Source: Dyadobacter crusticola DSM 16708
GTDB lineage: Bacteria; Bacteroidota; Bacteroidia; Cytophagales; Spirosomataceae
Length of the DNA stretch: 64,000 nt
NCBI RefSeq assembly: GCF_000701505.1
Contig: NZ_JNJB01000011.1
Span: 217,311 to 281,310 of the forward strand
Direction: 5' to 3'
The position numbers and the translations under genes were made by a program. Shown in pieces: positions 19,312 through 29,076 of this stretch. Below the pieces are notes generated by a model. It searched no databases and was not told the origin of the DNA. It saw only the letters and a list, made by a program, of their open reading frames with translations. The number at the start of each line of letters is the position of its first letter. Positions within the stretch are counted from its first letter, which is position 1.

Positions 19312-20418
19312 ATGCAAAAACTAACGGGTACAACTTCCAGGCTTTTGTCGCTCGATGCAATGCGCGGGTTCACGATCGCAGCTATGATTATGGTCAACTT
19401 TCCCGGAGATGATCACCATGTTTTTCCCACACTCCGCCATTCGAAATGGAACGGCTTGACATTTACAGATCTTATCGCACCCGTTTTCCTATTCATCGTA
19501 GGTGTTTCCATTGCCCTCGCCTATTCAAATAGCCGAACTGAAAAAGCCGCCAGACCTGCGCTTTACCAAAAGATACTGATACGTTCCGCCAAAATCTTCG
19601 CGGTCGGAATGTTCCTGAATATGCTGCCTCATTTCAACTTCTCGGATCTCAGGTACACAGGCACGCTGCATCGTATTGCAATCGTGTTCCTGGTATGTGC
19701 GCTGCTCTTCCTGAATACGAGCTGGAAACAGCAAGCCGCTGTTGCGGCTTTGATACTGGTAGGCTACTGGCTGGCAATGACATTGATCCCAACTCCGACA
19801 GTTGGGATTGTGGTACTTGAACCCGGCCTGAACCTCGCCGCGTGGGTCGACCAACAGTATCTGCCCGGTAAAATGTGGCAGGGTAACTGGGATCCAGAGG
19901 GGATACTGAGCACCTTTCCGGCGGTCGCAACCGGGATTACGGGAATGCTCGCAGGAAGAGTACTCCTGCTTCCAATGTCAGCTAACGAAAAGAGCAACTA
20001 CCTCATGCTGGGCGGCTTAATCTCCGCGTGTGCGGGATACTGCTGGGGACTTGTTTTTCCTGTAAATGAAAACCTGTGGACAAGCTCCTTCGTACTGGTA
20101 ACCTCCGGATTTGCCTCCATGCTCCTTGGTGCTCTTTACTTTGTGATTGATATCAAAAACAACAAAGCCGCAATTACGCCTGGCGTAATATTCGGGGCCA
20201 ATGCAATTACCGCCTATGTGCTGGCTGACATACTGTCCCTGATCTTTTATCAATGGGACATTTCAGGTAGAACGCTGAATGAGATCGGCGTCAATGCATT
20301 TAACTCACTGGAAGTAAGCAAGGAATTTGCCAGCATGGTTTACGCGCTGCTCTTCGTATGTATCAACTTTATCCCGCTATATTTTTTGTACAAAAAGAGG
20401 ATTTTTATCAAGCTTTAA
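19312..20418 (+). CDS. NagX/HGSNAT-like multipass acetyltransferase (DUF5009 type)
   Basis: 368 aa with about 10 membrane segments. RLLSLDAMRGFTIAAMIMVN at the N-terminus and the adjacent FTDLIAPVFLFIVGVSIALAY are signatures of the heparan-alpha-glucosaminide N-acetyltransferase-related family; an early His (HHVFPTLRHSKWNGL) matches the family. Bacterial NagX proteins occur in GlcNAc and chitin loci. It is transcribed divergently from GH20 across a 194-bp gap and converges on the nucleoside hydrolase gene, leaving only 14 bp. The substrate is not known from sequence. Confidence 0.85.
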   Translation: MQKLTGTTSRLLSLDAMRGFTIAAMIMVNFPGDDHHVFPTLRHSKWNGLTFTDLIAPVFLFIVGVSIALAYSNSRTEKAARPALYQKILIRSAKIFAVGMFLNMLPHFNFSDLRYTGTLHRIAIVFLVCALLFLNTSWKQQAAVAALILVGYWLAMTLIPTPTVGIVVLEPGLNLAAWVDQQYLPGKMWQGNWDPEGILSTFPAVATGITGMLAGRVLLLPMSANEKSNYLMLGGLISACAGYCWGLVFPVNENLWTSSFVLVTSGFASMLLGALYFVIDIKNNKAAITPGVIFGANAITAYVLADILSLIFYQWDISGRTLNEIGVNAFNSLEVSKEFASMVYALLFVCINFIPLYFLYKKRIFIKL

Positions 20419-20432
20419 AAAATGCGAAGCGC

Positions 20433-21416
20433 CTACTTCTTGCCTTGCCACATCATCAATCCTTCAATTACCGCAACCAGCTGCTCCGCCGGCATATTGG
20501 GAGTCAGATAGGCATGCGGCCCCATTGGATCATCGCTCCATTTGTTGTTGCCGCCTTCTACAATGATCTTGCCACGCTTCAAACCAAAATATGGCTGCAC
20601 TCCCCGCGCGGCGACGAGCACGGCAGTTTGGTCCCAGCTCATCCGGCCACCCGCATCCTCCTTACTTTGCGGCATTGCCATCGCAAATACTTCTTTGACC
20701 GGACTGTTTAATCCTTCATTCGTCACCAGCTTCAAGCCAGTTTTGATCTCGTTACCGATCTCAAATCCGCTGAACAATATTTCCGTAGGCCATTCGGCAA
20801 AAACTTCTGCTGCGGCAACCGAGTCTGCATAAACGTTGTACTCGCGTCCTTCCGGGAATGCGCCGGCCATTGATACGAGTTGTTTCACTTTCTTTCTGAT
20901 CAATGCAGGCCCGGCCAATGGAGAGATTTTGTCTGGCTGCGATTTCAACAGGTCTGCAAGGTTTGTTAAAAATCCAATGGTAACGATCGTGACACTTCCA
21001 TCCGGCTCTTTGGCCAGAATCTGGCGATAGGTTTGTACTGCATCCGGAGCATCTGAGGTTTTTGCAGTTCGTGGTGGATATTTGCTGACCAGCATCTCAG
21101 GCCATTTTTGCGAAGCGCCAAAACTTACACCCCGACCTTTCGGTGCACCACCAGGTAGTTCCGGTCGGCCGAAGTAGGTATTCAAAATTTCAATTACCGG
21201 CACTACCAGCTCATTTTTGTTAGAAGAAATCACCGCCAGCGGCCTTATCTCCCCCTTATCTGCAAGCGCATGGAAAACTGCCATTGCGCCCACATCGTCA
21301 TAGTCCGGACCAATGTCAGTATCAAGAATAACAGCCCTTCCGGATGCGCCTCTGTTTTGCGCTTCAAGATTGGACACTGCGAGGAAAAATAGGATAATAG
21401 ATAAAAACTTGTTCAT
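20433..21416 (-). CDS. Exported nucleoside hydrolase-like protein
   Basis: The ATG at 21416 was preferred over 21452 because it gives a clean signal peptide (MNKFLSIILFFLAVSNLEAQ), leaving 327 aa. The calcium-binding cluster DTDIGPDYDD follows directly after it, as in inosine-uridine nucleoside hydrolases, and later strands (VTIVTIGFLTNLADLL, WDQTAVLVAARG) fit the family. Such enzymes split the N-glycosidic bond of ribonucleosides, although the exported Bacteroidota branch is uncharacterised and may act on other N- or O-glycosides. Location is inferred to be periplasmic. Confidence 0.85.
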   Translation of the reverse strand: MNKFLSIILFFLAVSNLEAQNRGASGRAVILDTDIGPDYDDVGAMAVFHALADKGEIRPLAVISSNKNELVVPVIEILNTYFGRPELPGGAPKGRGVSFGASQKWPEMLVSKYPPRTAKTSDAPDAVQTYRQILAKEPDGSVTIVTIGFLTNLADLLKSQPDKISPLAGPALIRKKVKQLVSMAGAFPEGREYNVYADSVAAAEVFAEWPTEILFSGFEIGNEIKTGLKLVTNEGLNSPVKEVFAMAMPQSKEDAGGRMSWDQTAVLVAARGVQPYFGLKRGKIIVEGGNNKWSDDPMGPHAYLTPNMPAEQLVAVIEGLMMWQGKK

Positions 21417-21530
21417 AGTACTCGAGGAAATAACTTTCAGTTGTAACACCAAATCAACATTCGTTTGATCCCGGAGCTTTGCTGCATTTACACGATAATT
21501 ACATTATTTCTTAATGTTAATAAGCCAAAT

Positions 21531-24500
21531 TCACTCTTTCAAAAGCTTAAACACCTGCTTATCTTTTCCACTAGCTACTTCAAGCAGGTAAATTCCCTGC
21601 GGAAATGCAGTAGTTGACAAATCGATGGTTTGCTTTTGAGTAAAACCGCTCGCCTCGGCATGATCCTGCCTGAACAGCCGCCCGGACAAATCATACAAAT
21701 TGAATGTAACTGCCTTGCCAGGATCTGCCTGGTACATTACCTGAAATATCCCCGACGAGGGATTAGGATAGATGCTCCATTCGATTTTTTCGTCAAATAC
21801 AACCGGCCGCACACGAGAGTATTGAAAAGAGCTGTCGGTATCAACCATTTTCAAACGGTAATATCGTACGCCAGTCTTCACATATTCCTTATCGACAAAA
21901 GAGTACTTATTCCCGCCAGCGACACCGCCGCGTCCGCGCATTTCGCCGATCTTAACAAAAAGTCCCTTTCTGTAAGCTTCATTGCCTGATGCAACTTCAA
22001 TTTCAAAGCGGTCAAAATCCACTTCGGACACGGTTTCCCAGTCGACAATTACATCTTTACTTTGCTCGATACCGCCTTTTTTTCTCGCATTAAAACTGAT
22101 CAGATCGACGGGCAATGAAGCCGAATTCCCAACGAAGCCCTTTGCAAGCCAGAATTCCGAAAAGTTCTTCACCTTGAATTCTGCATAATAACCCTTGTCA
22201 AAAGGCACAATCCTGACTTCCGTACCGTCATGAAACGACCAGCCGCCATCTGAATTATTGGCCAGGGTACCGTCCTCTTTGGACGTGTCAGCATTCCGGT
22301 ATTTAGAGATCGCAAGCTGGTAAGCATTCTCAGGCTTGTCACAGGACTCACATCCGGTAGCATTGATCAGGGATTTGATCTCATTATCCAGAAAATACAT
22401 CCTCACTCCAACTGAATCCTGCGGCGTCGCATTGGTTGGTTTAATGCTGAAATTGCGATCGAGATAGTAATGTAAGTTTGCATTCCGCACGGTTCCTGAG
22501 CTCAAATAGCTTTGCACCTGCGTTTCTCCCAGGTTCTGTCCATTGGGGTAAATAGAGGCTACCAGCTTACCGTTTTGCGTAAAATGCACCCACGAATCGC
22601 CGCCGGCCACATTCTGCGCTGTGGCAGAAGCCATTGTACCCTCATCATAGATCCCATTTGGCTTGTCGTAAATGTGAATGTCATCCAGAGCGATCCCTTC
22701 GCGCGCTGTGAATCCATCTGATATCATCACAAAGCGGATTTTCAGGTCTGTGAAGCCGGTGGGCAATGCAATACTGGCGACGCGCCAGCGCAGGTCGCTT
22801 TCTTTACTCCACGCACCTTTTCCTGAGTAGGTCCGGTCATACCAGTTGGTACCCTGCCCGGAAGCTCCCAGCCTCGTCCACGCACCACCATTTCCTGAGT
22901 ATTCAAGATAAACAATGTCGCAAGGGGTTGGGTCACAATATTCCAGATCCAGCGCAACGCTGAAACTCAGTGTAGGCACCGCCATTCCCTCTACCTTGAA
23001 GCAGGGTGAATAGAGATAAGATTCTTCTTTGTCATTGTGACTGCCTGACAAGTTGGTTTTCCAGATTCTGGTGCCGCTTGCCGCAGTATTAACTGCGGCA
23101 GAAACGGGTGTCCCGTGCTGCCAGGAGCTATTTATTCCCTTTGCATTCCAGTAGCCATCATTGTTTTCAAACTTTTCCAGATATGGAAATGCCGTGATAA
23201 CAGGTGCATTGAAGAAAGACAGAAGCAGCGTGTCATTATCTCTGAAAGTATCTGTCGCCAGCGCTGACCAGACTTTCACCGTTTGTGCACCCAGTGCCGA
23301 TAAATTGGCTTTTGCCGAAAAAGTATAATCCAGGGTTGTTCTCTTTTCCATGGAAGGGATCGTTTCTGAAACAATGGTACCATTGCTTAGCTGAAACGAA
23401 ACTGGTATGTCAGTCAGCGTCTGGGCTGAGCTGTTCCGGATTTTGACAGTAATGGACTCATTATCACCTAATCCGCAGCTTTCGGCAGCAGGACTCGCCA
23501 GGCCAAGTATCTGAATATCGTCCGACACAGTATATAGTTCGATATCATCAATGGAATATCCTGCGCCGCTCACTTCGTCTGCTGTAATGTTCCGCCCCCA
23601 CTGGCCCCATCTTACCTGGAAGCTGGATGAAAGGTTTTTTCCATTGGCAGCGAGCAACTTACTAACTTCTATCCCATCGGAGGTCTTGTATCCGTCCTGA
23701 GCCAGGTTTTGATTGGCGTACAAATCGTAAGCTTCAATCCAGGGATCGGTATCTTTTCCTCTTATCCAGACTTTGTTATTCGCGTGCGTCTTTTGTCCGT
23801 GATTTTTGTAGCTGAAAGTCAGCCTCACGTCGGCACTTTCCACATTATAATCGGACAAATTGAATGTACCTTCCAGATAGTTGGTATTCCCGCCTGAGAA
23901 ATACCGGTTTGCATCCAGAGTCAAAGCCCGCTGGCCCGATTTGGCAAAACCTGAATTAACAAAAGTCCTGACCCTGCCCGCGTCCGCAGAAGTATATGAG
24001 AAATCATAGCGGCCGTCACCTTTCAAGCCGATCTGATTTGCTACAACGGTTTGAGCAGGCAGACTTTCCATATCATCCACAAAAGGCAGGCTAAGCGGAT
24101 AGTTTTGCAGCTGCCTGAAAGTTTTGGTCAGGGTATCGTTTGCGGTGACCGGATCGGTAGCGGCGTGAATGTAAACTTTAAGTGTATAGTCGCCTAGGCT
24201 AGCCAGGTTGGCACCTGCTGAAAACGTGTGATCATACGTTTTTCCCTTCTCGATAAACGGCGTGATCGTTTCAAGGGGAACAGCTACGCCATTGAGCGTA
24301 TAGCCGACTTCAAAAGGCACATTCGAGTCCGTATCATCCAGGTTTTTGATCCTTATTTTAACAAACACTGAGCTGCTTAGCTCCGAAGAGGTATTCTTTC
24401 TGCCTGAGCTTGCCGGCGTCAGGATAGATTCAATTTTCAGGTCTTTGTCGGAAATAGTACCTGCACAGGTACCAGAGTCAGGTCGGCGGCTGATTGCCAC

Positions 24501-26918
24501 CGCAGCCCGTCCGGGTTGACCATTCAGCCGCGCCCGCACAGTAAGTACGTGGGTTGAATCCTTAGAAAGTCCCGAGAGCACAAACTTGTTTGAGTTGGTT
24601 ACTCCCGCTGAAACTATTTCGGCGCCTTTCAGGATCATCACCTCGTAGTCAGTCGCACCCGTTATCGCCGTCCATTCCAGCGAAATATATCCTTCACATT
24701 GCAGACTTGACAGCGTCAGTGTTGGTACTCCGAGAATGGTAAATGGTTCACTGATACTTTCGGCGCCTGTACTGTTCTGAACCACCCTGATCCTGGCTTT
24801 ATCGCTCTTCACTCCTGCCGGAATAGTCCAGGAAAACTGCCTGACGGAGGCCGCAAGGTTGTTGCCTATCGGTGTCCAGGATGATCCGTCGTTCAAACTG
24901 TAACTCACCGTAAAAGTGCTCGCATTGTTCCCAAATGCATCCCAGTGAATGTAAAATGCATCCCCGTCTTTCAGCCGCTCACCCCCAACAGGGTTTGTCA
25001 GCGTAATCGAATTAGGTATAATGTCATAAACCACAACATACTCTTGCAAAGGATTTTGCGCGATGGATGTTCCATTCACGGAAATAGTATAGTTGCCTTC
25101 GGTGGGATTGTTGATGGTAACCTGCTCCATATTGTTGGTATGGTCAGCCCCGGTCACTGCAATGCTGTTCACCTTGGCGGGTGTTGGATCGAGAAGCCTC
25201 GGCAAGGTCACGTTACCTTCTTTTATCACTTTTAAATCAAGATCATTAATCAGGTTTTGAGAAGAAAGTATATTGGCTGCCGGATCATTCCAGTACAGCA
25301 TCACTTTCAGCTGGGCAGTATTGGCCGGCACAGTTATGTTGAAATCCTTTACCGCATTGTGTTCCAGGGAATCGTTACGGTAACTCTCAGATTCAAGCAT
25401 TTTTAATGACCGGAACAGGTTCAGCCAGCCAAATCCATATCGGTAATCCGGACCTTCATTCCCTTTATCTACAGCTCCATTGCACACCAACGCTTTCAAA
25501 AGCGCATTCTTCGGGTTCTGGTCGCCGTGCAGCTGGCGGTAACGTTCGGTCAGGAGTACTAAACCGCCCGCAACAGCCGGCGACGACATACTGGTGCCGC
25601 TTCCATTGCCGTATAAGTTCACCGGGATTGTGGACATTACTGACACACCCTGCGCCATAATTTCGGGTTTGATCCGGCCATCCCGCACAGGCCCGCGGCT
25701 TGAACCATTGGAGATAACACTGGTTTCGGAAGTACTGCCTACACTGATTACATTCTTGGCAGTCTGATAGCCGCCTAACACGTTTGCAAAACCTGCAGGA
25801 TAAGGGCTGCAATTACTGGCACCGCTGTTCCCGGCGGCAAATACGTGTTGCAGATACGGCATTTGAAATGCCTGCCGGTCGAGGATATATGAATAGAGAT
25901 CGTAAATCCCGAATGTTTCACAATTATTGATGTCTCCGCCGTACGAGTTGTTCGTTACAACCATCCCATAATCCTTTACATACTGGGGAGAATAGGCGAG
26001 AATGTTGGACAGATATTGTACGACCATCGTTGACTTGGGTGCGTACCCTGCATACCTTTCATTAACAATACCCGCACCGCCGAGAATACCCATAATGTGC
26101 ACACCGTGAACCCCGGCCTCGGCTGGATTGCGACTGATGAGCCTGCTGTTGAAATCCAGGTGCTGCGATGGATTTGCATCGTCGCCAACACCCACTACAA
26201 CGCCTTTCCCGCTCAGATTACGACCGATCGGCAGCGTGGATCGCAGAATATTTGCGCGGGAATTTGCAGTCGATTTATCATTGAAAGACTTGTCGGGCTG
26301 CGGCAGCGCCTGTACGTACTGCACAAACGGAAGCGCGGCGAGTTCTTTCAGCTTACCGGCAGGCACACGCAGTTCGAGGACCTGATAAGACGTAAACTGC
26401 TCCGAAACAACCGATGCGCCAAGCGCTTTCAGGCCTGCTTTTACCTCCTCGGCAGAAAAGGTACGGGGATAGTTGATCCAAACATCGACAGTTCCGGGCT
26501 CTTTTACTGCGTGAGCAGGAAATCTTCCATTTGCCAGCGAAGCCTGCATTTTTTGTTCGGGCAAAAGCTCGATAACCGCCCTGCCTTTTGTCCGTGCCAA
26601 TGCACGCTGGCTGTTGCTCCCGGTTACTGTCGCCGTATACGCATAATTCGGAATGTATTCCAGCAGCTCGATCCCTTCTGCCCTCAGCTGATTACGTTCC
26701 TGTGCAGTCGGAATATCTTCAAACTGGATAATAACGAAAGATTTTTGCGTACCATCCTGCGACAAGCGAAGTGCAGCTCCCCTTTCACTTACATTCTTTT
26801 CTGGTGTAAATGAGCCACTTCTGAGCTGAATGGTATAATCCCGTTTTTGCTGAGAAAAAACCGGGATTGAAATAAAACTGATTAAAAAAATCTGGAGGTA
26901 GAGCTTACGCCATTTCAT
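21531..26918 (-). CDS. Giant S8 subtilisin-like protease with T9SS sorting domain
   Basis: 1795 aa. A signal peptide (ending VFSQ) is followed by a propeptide-like region to about residue 220 and the S8 domain: Asp in VVVGVGDDANPS (about 243), His in HGVH (about 271, where most relatives have HGTH) and Ser in GTSMSSPAVAGG (about 446). Next come a P-domain-like region, an FnIII-like repeat (about 730-815), CARDB-like and jelly-roll adhesion modules to about 1550, and the LPVDLISFNA linker. The last 80 residues (SIYPNPSSGIFQV at the start, ending KDKQVFKLLKE) are a type A T9SS C-terminal signal, so the protein should be exported by type IX secretion and attached to the surface or released. It is monocistronic. 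Confidence 0.95.
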   Translation of the reverse strand: MKWRKLYLQIFLISFISIPVFSQQKRDYTIQLRSGSFTPEKNVSERGAALRLSQDGTQKSFVIIQFEDIPTAQERNQLRAEGIELLEYIPNYAYTATVTGSNSQRALARTKGRAVIELLPEQKMQASLANGRFPAHAVKEPGTVDVWINYPRTFSAEEVKAGLKALGASVVSEQFTSYQVLELRVPAGKLKELAALPFVQYVQALPQPDKSFNDKSTANSRANILRSTLPIGRNLSGKGVVVGVGDDANPSQHLDFNSRLISRNPAEAGVHGVHIMGILGGAGIVNERYAGYAPKSTMVVQYLSNILAYSPQYVKDYGMVVTNNSYGGDINNCETFGIYDLYSYILDRQAFQMPYLQHVFAAGNSGASNCSPYPAGFANVLGGYQTAKNVISVGSTSETSVISNGSSRGPVRDGRIKPEIMAQGVSVMSTIPVNLYGNGSGTSMSSPAVAGGLVLLTERYRQLHGDQNPKNALLKALVCNGAVDKGNEGPDYRYGFGWLNLFRSLKMLESESYRNDSLEHNAVKDFNITVPANTAQLKVMLYWNDPAANILSSQNLINDLDLKVIKEGNVTLPRLLDPTPAKVNSIAVTGADHTNNMEQVTINNPTEGNYTISVNGTSIAQNPLQEYVVVYDIIPNSITLTNPVGGERLKDGDAFYIHWDAFGNNASTFTVSYSLNDGSSWTPIGNNLAASVRQFSWTIPAGVKSDKARIRVVQNSTGAESISEPFTILGVPTLTLSSLQCEGYISLEWTAITGATDYEVMILKGAEIVSAGVTNSNKFVLSGLSKDSTHVLTVRARLNGQPGRAAVAISRRPDSGTCAGTISDKDLKIESILTPASSGRKNTSSELSSSVFVKIRIKNLDDTDSNVPFEVGYTLNGVAVPLETITPFIEKGKTYDHTFSAGANLASLGDYTLKVYIHAATDPVTANDTLTKTFRQLQNYPLSLPFVDDMESLPAQTVVANQIGLKGDGRYDFSYTSADAGRVRTFVNSGFAKSGQRALTLDANRYFSGGNTNYLEGTFNLSDYNVESADVRLTFSYKNHGQKTHANNKVWIRGKDTDPWIEAYDLYANQNLAQDGYKTSDGIEVSKLLAANGKNLSSSFQVRWGQWGRNITADEVSGAGYSIDDIELYTVSDDIQILGLASPAAESCGLGDNESITVKIRNSSAQTLTDIPVSFQLSNGTIVSETIPSMEKRTTLDYTFSAKANLSALGAQTVKVWSALATDTFRDNDTLLLSFFNAPVITAFPYLEKFENNDGYWNAKGINSSWQHGTPVSAAVNTAASGTRIWKTNLSGSHNDKEESYLYSPCFKVEGMAVPTLSFSVALDLEYCDPTPCDIVYLEYSGNGGAWTRLGASGQGTNWYDRTYSGKGAWSKESDLRWRVASIALPTGFTDLKIRFVMISDGFTAREGIALDDIHIYDKPNGIYDEGTMASATAQNVAGGDSWVHFTQNGKLVASIYPNGQNLGETQVQSYLSSGTVRNANLHYYLDRNFSIKPTNATPQDSVGVRMYFLDNEIKSLINATGCESCDKPENAYQLAISKYRNADTSKEDGTLANNSDGGWSFHDGTEVRIVPFDKGYYAEFKVKNFSEFWLAKGFVGNSASLPVDLISFNARKKGGIEQSKDVIVDWETVSEVDFDRFEIEVASGNEAYRKGLFVKIGEMRGRGGVAGGNKYSFVDKEYVKTGVRYYRLKMVDTDSSFQYSRVRPVVFDEKIEWSIYPNPSSGIFQVMYQADPGKAVTFNLYDLSGRLFRQDHAEASGFTQKQTIDLSTTAFPQGIYLLEVASGKDKQVFKLLKE

Positions 26919-27147
26919 ACATTTAGATACTAATAAGATTAGGTAATTCTACTCATTTAATAGCATTATACAAATTAATTCTGCCGCACATTTGCACTAG
27001 TTGAGTAGAACATTGCTGACTGTAACACACCGTCGGTCTCAACCTTTTCTTTAGACGTCGGAAGGTCGCGGAGGTAACAAGATATTTTGCAAATAGCTGG
27101 GTACTGGTTTAACTTCGCGATTTCACAGCTGACCTTTGGCAGTACCT

Positions 27148-27921
27148 ATGGATTTATACGGACTTATCGGTTACCCCCTTACCCACTCCTTCTCGAAACG
27201 TTACTTTACGGACAAATTCATCAGGGAGAATATAAAGGAGAGCAGTTACGAGCTTTTTGAAATGCAGTCACTTGAAGGATTGCCTGCTCTTTTGAGGAAG
27301 AAAACGGACTTGCGGGGACTTAACGTAACCATTCCTCACAAAAAGGACGTGATCGCTTATGTCGATGATCTCGATGATACATCGGCGGCGCGCATAGGCG
27401 CTGTGAATACAATTAAGATTTATGCTGACGGGAGCACAAAAGGCTTTAACACAGATTATTATGGCTTCCGCCAGTCACTTGTAGAGTGGCTTGACCGGCG
27501 CGGGGAGTCGTGCAGTAATTTTAAGGCGCTGGTGCTGGGAAATGGCGGCGCGGCCAAGGCGGTTATGGTGGCTTTACAGGATCTGCACGTGGAATTTCAG
27601 CTTGTTTCGAGACAGAAAGACAATGATTCCATTCTTTACCAGGAATTAACAGAAGATATCCTGAGCACGCATTTGCTGATCATTAATACTACTCCGCTGG
27701 GCACTTTCCCAAATACAGAAGAATGCCCTGACTTGCCTTACGAATGGATCACGAAAAAGCATTTTATGTACGACCTTGTATACAACCCGGCCGAAACATT
27801 GTTCCTGAAAAAAGGAATGGAAAAAGGCGCCGTCACCCAGAATGGATTGAAAATGCTGCAATTGCAAGCTGAAAAATCGTGGGAAATCTGGACTACCGAG
27901 GAAAACCTGTGGAGCGTTTAG
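27148..27921 (+). CDS. aroE: Shikimate dehydrogenase
   Basis: 257 aa from the ATG at 27148, giving MDLYGLIGYPLTHSFS; a TTG four codons upstream is less likely. The substrate site S-x-S/T (THSFSKRYF), NVTIPHK with the catalytic Lys, NTDYYGF, and the nucleotide-binding GNGGAAKAV are all present. It reduces 3-dehydroshikimate to shikimate with NADPH in the aromatic pathway. It converges on ribD with a 4-bp overlap of the stop codons. Confidence 0.96.
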   Translation: MDLYGLIGYPLTHSFSKRYFTDKFIRENIKESSYELFEMQSLEGLPALLRKKTDLRGLNVTIPHKKDVIAYVDDLDDTSAARIGAVNTIKIYADGSTKGFNTDYYGFRQSLVEWLDRRGESCSNFKALVLGNGGAAKAVMVALQDLHVEFQLVSRQKDNDSILYQELTEDILSTHLLIINTTPLGTFPNTEECPDLPYEWITKKHFMYDLVYNPAETLFLKKGMEKGAVTQNGLKMLQLQAEKSWEIWTTEENLWSV

Positions 27922-28985
27922 CGGTTCACGTAAAAAGTCCACAGATCCGATTCCACTCTTTCAGTTTTGGTTAAAATGCCCCGGGGCACGGGAGCAGCAA
28001 CTCCCTCGCCGATTTCTATCGCGCCCTGGCATCTTCTTATTTCGTCCCACAAGCCGGATTGCAGAAATGCATTGATCACCGTCGTCCCGCCTTCTACAAA
28101 TACAGAATGGATTTTTCTTCTAAATAACGCTTCAAGCAGCTGGCTGATTTGCTCCTGCTCGGCGTCAACTTTGAGGTAAGCAACCTGGTGAATGTCTGAA
28201 TATCGCTCCGGATCGGTGGGCACAACCGTTTCTTCCAGATAATTGACTACTATGGTAGACTGAGTTTTGTCAAACAAATGGAGTGTGTCCGGCAGCTGTA
28301 AATAACGGTCCAGCACAATCCTGACAGGATCTCTGCCCGTCCAGTGCCTCACATTCAGCTTCGGATTGTCCGCCAATGCTGTTTTAAAACCGACCAGGAT
28401 TGCGTCTTCTTCCGCCCGCCATTTGTGAACACGCATATTGGAGAGTGCCCCGCTGATCGGAACAGGATGTCCGCCTTTTTTACCAATAAAACCATCAGTA
28501 GTCTCTGCCCATTTGAGGATCACATAAGGTCGCCGCTGCTTCATAGCAGTGAAAAATCGCGCATTCAGCTGTAATCCTTCTTTTTCAAGAATGCCTGTTT
28601 CGACCTCAATGCCTGCCGCAGTCAGCTTCGCTATACCCCTGCCGGAAACCAGCGGATTAGGATCGAGGTTACAAACCACTACTTTTCTGAGCTTCCTGGC
28701 GATCAGGAGATCGGCACAGGGCGGCGTCTTGCCAACGTGGGAGCAGGGTTCCAGGGTAACGTAAGCAGTAGATTCTGGCAGTAAATGCCCGTTTCCCTTG
28801 CTATCTGCATCTTCAATGGCGCGTACTTCGGCGTGCGGGCCGCCGTATTGCCGGTGCCAGCCTTCACCGATGATCAGATTATTATGTACAATCACACAGC
28901 CTACCATCGGGTTGGGACTAACAGTTCCCCGCCCGTATTCTGCGAGCTGCAATGCGCGCTGCATCCATTTGCTATCCGTATCCAT
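27918..28985 (-). CDS. ribD: Bifunctional riboflavin deaminase/reductase RibD
   Basis: 355 aa from the ATG at 28985 (a TTG five codons earlier is also possible). The N-terminal deaminase has HAEVRAIED and PCSHVGKTPPC, the zinc His/Cys ligands and catalytic Glu; VSPNPMVG precedes them. The C-terminal reductase begins near residue 150 (PYVILKWAETTDGFIG). It carries out two consecutive steps of riboflavin synthesis on the pyrimidine intermediate in the cytoplasm. No other rib gene is in the window. Confidence 0.95.
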   Translation of the reverse strand: MDTDSKWMQRALQLAEYGRGTVSPNPMVGCVIVHNNLIIGEGWHRQYGGPHAEVRAIEDADSKGNGHLLPESTAYVTLEPCSHVGKTPPCADLLIARKLRKVVVCNLDPNPLVSGRGIAKLTAAGIEVETGILEKEGLQLNARFFTAMKQRRPYVILKWAETTDGFIGKKGGHPVPISGALSNMRVHKWRAEEDAILVGFKTALADNPKLNVRHWTGRDPVRIVLDRYLQLPDTLHLFDKTQSTIVVNYLEETVVPTDPERYSDIHQVAYLKVDAEQEQISQLLEALFRRKIHSVFVEGGTTVINAFLQSGLWDEIRRCQGAIEIGEGVAAPVPRGILTKTERVESDLWTFYVNR

Positions 28986-29076
28986 CCGGCAAAAATACAA
29001 AGGTGAGTGTAAACACAGTTTTCGCGAGTTCCTATTATTTGTTAACTTTCCGACATTGCATTAAAAACCATTTGAA

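Noticed and set aside
26097..26813. 238-codon plus-strand open frame inside the subtilisin gene
   Set aside because: It is antisense to the S8 catalytic domain and has no recognisable domain.
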